Below, piece after piece: positions 48,991 through 56,544 of a stretch of DNA of 64,000 nt (position 1 is the stretch's first letter; each line of letters opens with the position of its first letter). A model generated the notes under the pieces. That model had not been told where the DNA came from, did not search any database, and saw nothing but the letters and a program-made list of their open reading frames with translations. Source of the stretch: TMP-7 sp038212445 (GTDB taxonomy: Bacteria > Acidobacteriota > Terriglobia > Bryobacterales > Bryobacteraceae); NCBI GenBank assembly GCA_038212445.1, contig JBBQUM010000010.1:62001-126000 (forward strand), given 5' to 3'. The position numbers were made by a program, and so were the translations under genes.

Positions 48991-51029
48991 TTGGCGGATC
49001 CTCCATATAGACGTTGATACATATCGGCGTTCCGGATCACCGCCTGCACGTAATCGCGGGTCTCGGTGAACGGAATCATCTCGACGAATTCCGAAGGCTC
49101 GCGGTATTCGTACCAGCTTAGCCACGAGACCGCTCGCGATTTTCCCGCGTTGTATGCGGCGAGTGTAGCTTCAAGCCGGCCATCGAGCTGGTCGAGCAGG
49201 GATCTGAAATAGTGCGTCCCGAGTTGAAGATTGATTTCGGGACGGTATAACATTTGCGCATTGAAAGGCCGCACTTTCAGCTTGCGCGCCAGTTCGCGGC
49301 CAGTGGCCGGCATCACCTGAGTTAATCCGTACGCCCCGGCGTGAGACATCACGTGCGTATCGAATTCAGATTCCTGACGGATCAGTGCCGCCACTAGAAA
49401 GGGATCCAGATTTTCCCGCTTCGCGAAAGTGTCGAGCGGAGCGCGATAAGGCAGCGGATAAGCGAGCTTCCAGAATTCCATCGGCGCGCCGTCCACCGGC
49501 AGCGTCAAGGAACCGGGTATGTAGCGCTTGGTGTACCGGACGGCGCGTTCCGGAAAGTGCCGCTGCAGCGCCAGTTCCGCCAGTGCGACGCCCAGCACCT
49601 GAGGCTGATCGTCCACCCGTGCGCCATAACGAAGCTCAGTGTCGGCGAATTCGTCGGCGCTCTGAGCCGCCAACAGGCGCGCCCGCTCGATGCGCTGTTG
49701 CACTATTGCGTTCGCTGTGAAGTCGAGCTTGCGACCACGGACAGGCAGCGTGACCTCGCGGAGGAATGCGACGACGGTCTGCGATGGCTGAGCACGAGCA
49801 ATGGCCGCATCGCGCAGGCGGGTCCGCGCGAGCGCCGCGTAGTAGTAATTAGGATAGGTGGAGCTGATGTGGTCGTACCAGGCGCGCGCCGAGGCGCCGT
49901 CACCCGCCTGTTCGGCCAGCCGCCCCAGGTAGTACATGGAACTGGCCGCGTACTCAGAGCCTGGATAAAAACGAATGTGATCCTTGAGCGCCGACGCTGA
50001 CTGAACTTCGCGCCTCAGGTACTGCGCAAACGCCAGCCGCCAGTGACAAATCGCCGCTTTTGCGTCGCCGTGAAAGTCCGCCGCACAGGTCCGGAACAGC
50101 GGTTCGTACGCCGCCGGCTGATTGGAGACCGTGTAATAGCTGGCCAACGACAGCAGCGCTTCGAGCCGCCAGCGCGACTTCGGATACTGCCGGCCCATTT
50201 GATCGAGTGTCTGCGACGCCTGATCCAGATTGTTCAGCCGTCGATGGCACTGCACGATGTAGTTGAGGCGCTCCGCGTCGGCGTCCGGACCCGACAGTTG
50301 CAGGCCGCGCAAATACTGAAGAGCTCCCGGATTCTCCCGCGCATTGTACTGGGCCACGCCGATACGGAGTAACGCCGCGTCGCGGTCGGGACCCGCCAGA
50401 GACGGCGCCAGAGTCTCCAGTTCGCGTCGCGCCTGCTTGTAGGACCGTGCATCAAAGAGCTTCAGCGCACGCGCGTAGGCAGTCTGCGGAGTTACAGGAG
50501 GGAACGATGCGCCTAACGAATCGCGCAGGCGTGTGAGCGCGGTCTCGGCCTGGTCCACGCCGGCCGCGGCAGGGTAGTTGTAGAACGCATGCTGGTAGGA
50601 GAGTGCGGCGTTCTGTGGCTCTTGGGCCGCTTCGTACGCCTGTCCCAGGGCGATGTCTCCGTCGGGCTGCGGGAGTTCCCCGGCGTGACGCTTCAAGATT
50701 TCGATTGCGGACTTCGGCTGGTTCGCGCGGACGTAACTGCGCGACGCCAGCAGCGCGGCCTGGCCGGTCAGCGGCGAGCGCGGCGTCTGCGCCCAAACCG
50801 GCTTCAGGGCCTCTGCCACTCCGCCATCGTCGTTCAATTCGAACAGCGCTGACGCCGCCACCCAGGCCGTATAGTCGGCGATCTTGGGCTGTCGGACGAG
50901 CTTGGTCTGGGCGATCGCATCGCCGTAGCGGCGGTTCTCAAGCGCGTTGAGAGCGGATTTCAGCGGCGGCGGGGTCTGCGCCACCGCCGGGTATAAGAAC
51001 AGCAACGGTACTGCAAGCAGGATGCGAAT
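48987..51029 (-). CDS. Slt-type lytic murein transglycosylase, probable ATT start
   Basis: A TPR-like helical U-shaped region (about 30-500) precedes a C-terminal SLT lysozyme-like domain: catalytic Glu553 in IRQESEFD, MSHAGAYGLTQVMPATG and AAYNAGKSR. It cleaves peptidoglycan with formation of 1,6-anhydromuramic products in the periplasm. No ATG/GTG lies at a sensible place. An ATT ending at 51029, eight bases after a perfect GGAGG, gives the leader MRILLAVPLLFLYPAVAQ; the TTG at 51005 would cut that leader in half and has no ribosome site. The gene follows the unknown gene upstream by five bases and overlaps the aminotransferase gene by four. Confidence 0.85.
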   Translation of the reverse strand: MRILLAVPLLFLYPAVAQTPPPLKSALNALENRRYGDAIAQTKLVRQPKIADYTAWVAASALFELNDDGGVAEALKPVWAQTPRSPLTGQAALLASRSYVRANQPKSAIEILKRHAGELPQPDGDIALGQAYEAAQEPQNAALSYQHAFYNYPAAAGVDQAETALTRLRDSLGASFPPVTPQTAYARALKLFDARSYKQARRELETLAPSLAGPDRDAALLRIGVAQYNARENPGALQYLRGLQLSGPDADAERLNYIVQCHRRLNNLDQASQTLDQMGRQYPKSRWRLEALLSLASYYTVSNQPAAYEPLFRTCAADFHGDAKAAICHWRLAFAQYLRREVQSASALKDHIRFYPGSEYAASSMYYLGRLAEQAGDGASARAWYDHISSTYPNYYYAALARTRLRDAAIARAQPSQTVVAFLREVTLPVRGRKLDFTANAIVQQRIERARLLAAQSADEFADTELRYGARVDDQPQVLGVALAELALQRHFPERAVRYTKRYIPGSLTLPVDGAPMEFWKLAYPLPYRAPLDTFAKRENLDPFLVAALIRQESEFDTHVMSHAGAYGLTQVMPATGRELARKLKVRPFNAQMLYRPEINLQLGTHYFRSLLDQLDGRLEATLAAYNAGKSRAVSWLSWYEYREPSEFVEMIPFTETRDYVQAVIRNADMYQRLYGGSAK

Positions 51030-51034
51030 GGTGG

Positions 51035-52021
51035 CTACCTCCGCATCAATTCAGGACGGCCCTGGGCGAGCGAGCGCACGAGTTCGGTCTCGAGATAAGC
51101 CACAGGATGGTCAAAGTCGTCCCGCAGTTGGTCGATCGCCGCCTTGAGCGGCGTGTACACATCGCCGGCCGCGCGTCCTTGCCGGACCGCTGCATAATTC
51201 TGCAACAGCAACCGCGACGCTGCTACCCGCGCTGCCTTTTCCGCTTGCGGATTCGTGTGCATCTTCTTCACGGCTTCCGCAGGCGTAGCCGGTTCTTCGG
51301 AGAGTGCGGCCTTCAGCGTCCCGCTTGACCGCGCCGGCTCGGCGGAGCGTAGCCGTTGATCCAAAATGATTCCTGCCACCAGGGCAATCGATGCAATCGC
51401 CGCTGGTTCCAGGGCGTTCTCCGTGTACAGAACCCCCGCTACTCGCTCGTCGGTGGAAATGGGGGTCAGCAGTGCTCTCCCTGTACTCACACCCGGACGG
51501 TTGAACGCGGAGGCCAGCAATGACGATAAGTCTGCGGCGGTGCACCCGGTCTCAGCCGGTATGCCGCTCAGCACCACTTCGAGAAACGCGGGCGCTGCCT
51601 GCACCGGGAATACGGCCGGCACGTCGGAAAGAGGTGGGTCAAATCCGCGCGAGCCCTGGTAATAAATCGCCTCGCCCTTCACCGAGAAGAACGCGCAATG
51701 ACGTGCCAGACCGGCCGCTGCATCGAGTAACGCGTCGCACCAGTCGCGATCGCTGTCCGACGCTTTCATGCGGAGGAAACACTCATTCCAGTGGCGGCCA
51801 TAACTGCGTACCACCTCGCGCCGCGACTCCAGAATGCGGGGCTTCAATGCCGCCTCAAAATCAGTGAACCGGTCGTCGATGACTCGGCTCATCTGCTCGC
51901 GCCAGTCTCTGGACAGTACGTCTCGAATGCGTTCCATCTGCGACTGCCAGACGGCGGTCACCTGGTCGCGAGTAGCGCGCCGCACGTCGGCAAGCGCCGC
52001 ACTCAGCGGATCATCGCCCAT
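51035..52021 (-). CDS. unrecognised cytoplasmic protein, possibly GAF-like
   Basis: A 328-residue soluble protein without signal or membrane segment. The N-terminal 95 residues are charged and helical, with possible coiled coil (VWQSQMERIRDVLSRDWREQM). Residues 95-230 alternate strands and helices (CAFFSVKGEAIYYQG, GRALLTPISTDERVAGVLYTEN, IALVAGIILDQRL), recalling a GAF-type ligand-binding fold. The C-terminal 90 residues are helical again. I cannot name a family. It lies between the dipeptidase and transglycosylase genes with gaps of 19 and 5 bases, so it is probably in their operon and could sense a product of that pathway. Confidence 0.7.
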   Translation of the reverse strand: MGDDPLSAALADVRRATRDQVTAVWQSQMERIRDVLSRDWREQMSRVIDDRFTDFEAALKPRILESRREVVRSYGRHWNECFLRMKASDSDRDWCDALLDAAAGLARHCAFFSVKGEAIYYQGSRGFDPPLSDVPAVFPVQAAPAFLEVVLSGIPAETGCTAADLSSLLASAFNRPGVSTGRALLTPISTDERVAGVLYTENALEPAAIASIALVAGIILDQRLRSAEPARSSGTLKAALSEEPATPAEAVKKMHTNPQAEKAARVAASRLLLQNYAAVRQGRAAGDVYTPLKAAIDQLRDDFDHPVAYLETELVRSLAQGRPELMRR

Positions 52022-52040
52022 ATAGGATATGGTAACTGCT

Positions 52041-54311
52041 TTACTTCGCCGCTTGTTCTACTTTGCGCATGACGCGCAGGAAATTCCCGCCGAAAATCTT
52101 CGCGATGTCTTGCTTCGAGTAGCCCTTGGCGGCCAGCGCCTTGGCTAGTTCTGGAAATTTCGAGACATCGTCGAGTCCGGCGGGAGTGCAGGGAACGCCG
52201 TCGAAGTCGCTTCCCAGGCCAACCGCGTCGATCCCGCCCACCTTCACCGCATGGTCAATGTGCGCCACCACGTCGGCCAGGGTCGCCCGCGGAATCTGTC
52301 CCGACGCATAGACCCTCTTGTACGCTTCCTCGTCCGCCTTCGGTTCCCGCTTTAAGAACGCCGCCTCGCCATCGGCGGTCGCCTGGGAAAGGAAGCCGCA
52401 ATTAAAGTTGATTTGAATCACGCCGCCCTTCCTGGCGAGCGCAGCGATCATGTCGTCGGTCATATTGCGCGGGACATTCGCCAGCGCGCGGCAGGAGGAG
52501 TGCGATGCGATGAGCGGTGCCTTACTGAACTCCAGTGCGTCCTGGAACGTCTTATCCGCGACATGCGAGATGTCGATCATCATGCCCAGGCGGTTCATTT
52601 CGGCGATGATTTCCTTGCCCAGCGGATTGAGGCCGTTGTGCTTCGGCGCGTCGCCCGACGAATCCGCCCAGCCATTGCTGTTGGTGTGCGTCAACGTCAT
52701 GTAGCGGACGCCCAGTGCGTAGAAATCGCGCAAGAGGCGGGGACTGTCCTCTATCGCATGTCCGCCCTCGATACCAATCAGCGACGCGATCCCACCGGCT
52801 TTCCACGCTTGTTCCAGTCCGCTCGACGTGTCGGCGAAGACAAAGTTGCAGTCGCCGTCCACAATGTCCGTCTTCACCGTGTCGATCATCTCCAAGGCCC
52901 GGTGCGCCGACTGGTTGGTCTTGGCATAATCGGCCGCGACGTACGCCGCAAAGAACTGTGCGCCCACGCCGCCTTGCCTCAGGCGCTTGATGTCGGTGTG
53001 GTTCTCCGGGTTGTCCTTGAGCAGCGATAGCCCGGTTAGCGTAAAGCTCGTCACGTCGTTGTGTGTGTCGATCAGAAGCGGTTGCGACGGAGCCATAGGC
53101 CGGCAGACCTCTCGCACCGGCCGTTGCGCCGCTGCTACCTTCTCCACCGCACGCATGACACGGAGCAGGTTGCCTCCATAGATCTTACGGATGTCCTCAG
53201 CCGAGTATCCCTTCTCCAACAGCGCACGCGTCAGGTTCGGAAACTTCGATACGTCGTCCACTCCTTTGGGCACGCACCCTACGCCGTCAAAGTCGGTTCC
53301 GATCCCTACGTAGTCCACTCCGGCAATCTGCCGGACGTGATCGATGTGGGCCACGGCATCAGCCAGCGTCGCGGGTTGCACGTCGCCGAGGTCTGCCATC
53401 AACTTGGTCCGCAGTTCTTCCCGGTTCAGGTCCGGGTTCTTCCGCAAGGCGTCGGCCAGCTTTCGCCGCATCGGAACCATCGCATCGGCATACCGCTGTG
53501 ACAGGAAATCGCATCCGAAGTTGATCTGAACCACGCCGCCCTTCTTGGCGACGGCCTTGATCATGTCGTCGGTCATATTACGCGGAATATTGGATAACGC
53601 CCGGGCGGACGAATGGGAAGCAAACACCGGCGCGCGACTCACTTCGATGGTATCCCAGAATGTCTTGTCGGCGACATGCGAAATGTCCACCATCATGCCC
53701 AGCCGATTCATCTCGCGAATTACGTCTTTACCGAAATCGGTAAGGCCGTTGTGGTGCTTGATGTCTGTTCGATCCATATCACCGGACGAGTCCGCCCAGT
53801 TGTTGGTGTTTGAATGGGTCAGCGTCATGTAGCGGACGCCCAGGGCGTAGAACTGTCGCAGCAACCGCAGCGAGTCCTCAATGGCGTGTCCGCCTTCAAT
53901 CCCCATCAACGCCGCCATCTTGCCGTTTCGATGCGAGGCTTCGATCTGATCGGCGGTGAGGGCGAGATCGAAATCCTTCGGATAGCGTGCCACGATATCG
54001 TGCCGGACGGTGTCCACCATCTGCAGGGCACGGTTGGCCGCATGGTTGTCCCGGACGTAGTTCGCGCCCACGTAAACCGCGAAGAACTGGGCGCCCATGC
54101 CGCCCTGTTTCATTCGCGGAATGTCGGTATGCCCTGAGGCGGCGCGTTCACCGATGTCGAAACCAGCTACGGTTTTGCTGGTGACGTCGTTGTGGGTGTC
54201 GATTAATAGCGCCGACTTGTGGACGCGCATCACCTCCGCGTCGCTCACCGTCCGTGTTTGCGCACACACAACCGCGCAGAAAAGCAGCAGGGCTGCCATC
54301 GTTCGAGTCAT
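52041..54311 (-). CDS. tandem double membrane-dipeptidase (peptidase M19 x2)
   Basis: A signal peptide (to about VCAQ) is followed by two full M19 dipeptidase domains in one 756-residue chain: about 25-395 and 410-756, joined by a short linker with CRPMAPSQP. Each half keeps the zinc-site residues: IDTHND (His40, Asp42; repeated at 417/419), GIEGGHAIED, DISHVADKT, ASHSS and a TDFDGV/SDFDGV near the domain end. M19 enzymes split dipeptides, often with a D-residue at the C-terminal side. Bacterial members are usually one domain of about 400 residues, so this is an in-frame duplication. It lies 25 bases after the permease gene. Confidence 0.92.
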   Translation of the reverse strand: MTRTMAALLLFCAVVCAQTRTVSDAEVMRVHKSALLIDTHNDVTSKTVAGFDIGERAASGHTDIPRMKQGGMGAQFFAVYVGANYVRDNHAANRALQMVDTVRHDIVARYPKDFDLALTADQIEASHRNGKMAALMGIEGGHAIEDSLRLLRQFYALGVRYMTLTHSNTNNWADSSGDMDRTDIKHHNGLTDFGKDVIREMNRLGMMVDISHVADKTFWDTIEVSRAPVFASHSSARALSNIPRNMTDDMIKAVAKKGGVVQINFGCDFLSQRYADAMVPMRRKLADALRKNPDLNREELRTKLMADLGDVQPATLADAVAHIDHVRQIAGVDYVGIGTDFDGVGCVPKGVDDVSKFPNLTRALLEKGYSAEDIRKIYGGNLLRVMRAVEKVAAAQRPVREVCRPMAPSQPLLIDTHNDVTSFTLTGLSLLKDNPENHTDIKRLRQGGVGAQFFAAYVAADYAKTNQSAHRALEMIDTVKTDIVDGDCNFVFADTSSGLEQAWKAGGIASLIGIEGGHAIEDSPRLLRDFYALGVRYMTLTHTNSNGWADSSGDAPKHNGLNPLGKEIIAEMNRLGMMIDISHVADKTFQDALEFSKAPLIASHSSCRALANVPRNMTDDMIAALARKGGVIQINFNCGFLSQATADGEAAFLKREPKADEEAYKRVYASGQIPRATLADVVAHIDHAVKVGGIDAVGLGSDFDGVPCTPAGLDDVSKFPELAKALAAKGYSKQDIAKIFGGNFLRVMRKVEQAAK

Positions 54312-54336
54312 AGGATTTATCCTGGCGGGTGTCCGC

Positions 54337-55920
54337 CTATTTTGTGAGTTGCTGAACTTTGCTGTGCTTGCGCCCGTATGCGAAATACACCACCAGCCCG
54401 ATTCCCAGCCAGATAAAGAGCCGTGCCCAGTTCACCCAGCCAAGCTTGTACATCATATAGCCGTTGAACAGGATGCTCAGAATGGGCACCAGCGGAACCC
54501 ACGGTGTACGGAAGGGCCGGGGTTGATCCGGATCGCTGCGTCGTAAAACCACCACGGCGATCGACACAATTACAAATGCCAGCAGGGTCCCGATGTTCAC
54601 CATCTTGCCGATGTCGTCAATCGGTGTGACGCTTCCAACAAGCGCAGCGATCAGGCCAACCAGAATCGTGTTCTTCCAGGGTGTGCGGAATTTCGGATGG
54701 ATGGCGGCAAAGAACTTCTTGGGCAGCAGACCGTCGTTGGCCATCGAATACAGTACGCGCGTCTGTCCCAGCAGCATGACAAGCATGACGCTGGTAAGGC
54801 CGGCCAGTGCGCCGATGGTGATGACGTGCGACGCGCCAACAAGTCCGCGGTCCAGGAAGGCGCGTGCAATCGGTGCTTCGATATTTACTTCCTGCCACGG
54901 CACCATGCCGGTGAGGATGGCGGCCACCGCAATATACAGGGCAGTACAAACCAGCAGGGAAGCGATGATGCCGATTGGCAAGTCGCGTTGAGGATTCTTG
55001 GCCTCCTGCGCGGTTGTGGAGACGGCGTCAAATCCAATATACGCAAAGAAAATGTAAGCGGCCGCCGCACCCACGCCCGATAAGCCGAAGGGCGCGAAAC
55101 TGCTCCAATCATGTCCCCAGTTCGCTGTGTCGATGTACTTGATGCCCAGGCCGATCACGAAGAGCACTACCGCAACCTTGACGGCGACGATAGTTGCGTT
55201 GAACCGGGCGCTTTCCTTGATACCGATGGTGAGGATCGCGGTGATGACAAGGGCAATAAAGAATGCCGGCAGATTGAATCCGATCTCGACGCCGAAGATG
55301 GTGGGGGCATTTAAAAGATCGTGCGCGCGCTGCATCAACTCCGCTGAGTGCGCAGTGGTAACGGAAACCACTTTGTCCAGGAACGCCGTCGTGCCGGGGA
55401 CCAAGCCGGGATCCGATGTCGCAACCATCTGGCGTGCGACGATGCCTTCAGCTGTTCGCAAGCCGGTCCAATGGTCGTAGGCCAGCCAGAGCGGCATCTT
55501 AATATTGAGGATGTTCAGAAGCTCGATGAAGTGATTTGACCAGCCGGAGGATACCGTGCTCGCGCCCATTGCATACTCGAGCGTCAAATCCCATCCGATA
55601 ATCCAGGCGAATAATTCGCCGAGCGTCGCGTATGCATAGGTGTATGCGCTGCCCGCAAGGGGAATCATGGCCGCAAACTCCGCGTAGCAGAGCGCGGCAA
55701 AGGCGCAACCGAGGCCCGAAAGAACGAACGACAGCATCAAGCCAGGGCCCGCGTAGTGCGCGCCCAGGCCCGCCATCACAAAAATCCCCGCGCCGATCAC
55801 GGCGCCAACGCCCAAAGCAGTCAGCTGCAGCACGCCCAGCGTTCGTTTGAGGCTATGATCCCCAGTTTCCTGAGCCTCGCTCATGAGCATAGCCAGCGGC
55901 TTGCGAACAAACAAATTCAT
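54337..55920 (-). CDS. amino-acid permease (APC superfamily, cationic-type YfnA-like)
   Basis: A 527-residue inner-membrane carrier with about 12 to 14 helices. APC hallmarks are visible: GVGAVIGAGIFVMAGLGAHYAGPG in helix 1, SFVLSGLGCAFAALCYAEFA, ELFAWIIGWDLTLEYAMGAS and the later AAAYIFFAYIGFDAVSTTAQEAKNPQRDLPIGI. The last block is typical of the cationic amino-acid transporter/YfnA group, but specificity is not certain. It is first in a run of minus-strand genes with the dipeptidase, transglycosylase and aminotransferase and would import the amino acids they release. Confidence 0.9.
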   Translation of the reverse strand: MNLFVRKPLAMLMSEAQETGDHSLKRTLGVLQLTALGVGAVIGAGIFVMAGLGAHYAGPGLMLSFVLSGLGCAFAALCYAEFAAMIPLAGSAYTYAYATLGELFAWIIGWDLTLEYAMGASTVSSGWSNHFIELLNILNIKMPLWLAYDHWTGLRTAEGIVARQMVATSDPGLVPGTTAFLDKVVSVTTAHSAELMQRAHDLLNAPTIFGVEIGFNLPAFFIALVITAILTIGIKESARFNATIVAVKVAVVLFVIGLGIKYIDTANWGHDWSSFAPFGLSGVGAAAAYIFFAYIGFDAVSTTAQEAKNPQRDLPIGIIASLLVCTALYIAVAAILTGMVPWQEVNIEAPIARAFLDRGLVGASHVITIGALAGLTSVMLVMLLGQTRVLYSMANDGLLPKKFFAAIHPKFRTPWKNTILVGLIAALVGSVTPIDDIGKMVNIGTLLAFVIVSIAVVVLRRSDPDQPRPFRTPWVPLVPILSILFNGYMMYKLGWVNWARLFIWLGIGLVVYFAYGRKHSKVQQLTK

Positions 55921-56007
55921 TCGGATGGTTCTCCGGGAGATAGATTGCTAAAGATGTATTTGATTGTCGCGCACTTCAGGCGCTGGCGGCACAACGCCCG
56001 GCAAGAT

Positions 56008-56544
56008 CTATTGCTTAGCCTCGAAGCCAACCATGTTCATGATGATGCCCAACTCGCGAATGTCCTGAGTGCCTGGTGGAATTGCTTTGTCGAGCATGAA
56101 CTCCACTGTCACTGCATCTTCCTTGAGCGCCGACGCCGGTACCTCGCGGGAGTAAGATTTGTCGCCGGCGGAATCCACTGTTTCAGGCGCCAGCTGTTCC
56201 GATCCCACTTTCGCCGAAATTGTGATTGGACCCAATTTCTGCAACGAAATCTCAGGAAATACGAACTTCAAAACCAGCGTCGCGCCCTTCACCGACGCTC
56301 CAGCCGGGGGATGAAGCGTTACCGCGAAGCTCTTCGCGGTCCATCGCCACGCGCCTGATTCCACGTCGTGAAAGCCGCGTAGAAGTTGCGTCGCAGCTCG
56401 CGGATCCGCGGCTTGCAGCATCGTTGCCAGGCCCGCAGGCTCGTCCTGCGCGCGCTTCTTCTTACGCTTGCACCCGGTGGATCCAACCACCACCAGACTC
56501 ATCAACAGGACAACCGAAACGATCTTGTTCACTAATCCCCGCAT
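56008..56544 (-). CDS. putative lipoprotein
   Basis: A 178-residue protein with a lipoprotein-type leader ending STGC (Cys25) followed directly by a basic KRKKKR stretch. The mature part has a helical segment (MLQAADPRAATQLLRGFHDVE) and then a beta domain (VTLHPPAGASVKGATLVLKFVFPE...ITISAKVGSEQLAPETV) that looks like a sugar- or Ig-type sandwich. I do not recognise a family. Its start lies 13 bases inside the end of the molybdopterin oxidoreductase gene, so it is co-transcribed and probably translated by coupling. It is likely anchored in the periplasm. Confidence 0.65.
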   Translation of the reverse strand: MRGLVNKIVSVVLLMSLVVVGSTGCKRKKKRAQDEPAGLATMLQAADPRAATQLLRGFHDVESGAWRWTAKSFAVTLHPPAGASVKGATLVLKFVFPEISLQKLGPITISAKVGSEQLAPETVDSAGDKSYSREVPASALKEDAVTVEFMLDKAIPPGTQDIRELGIIMNMVGFEAKQ

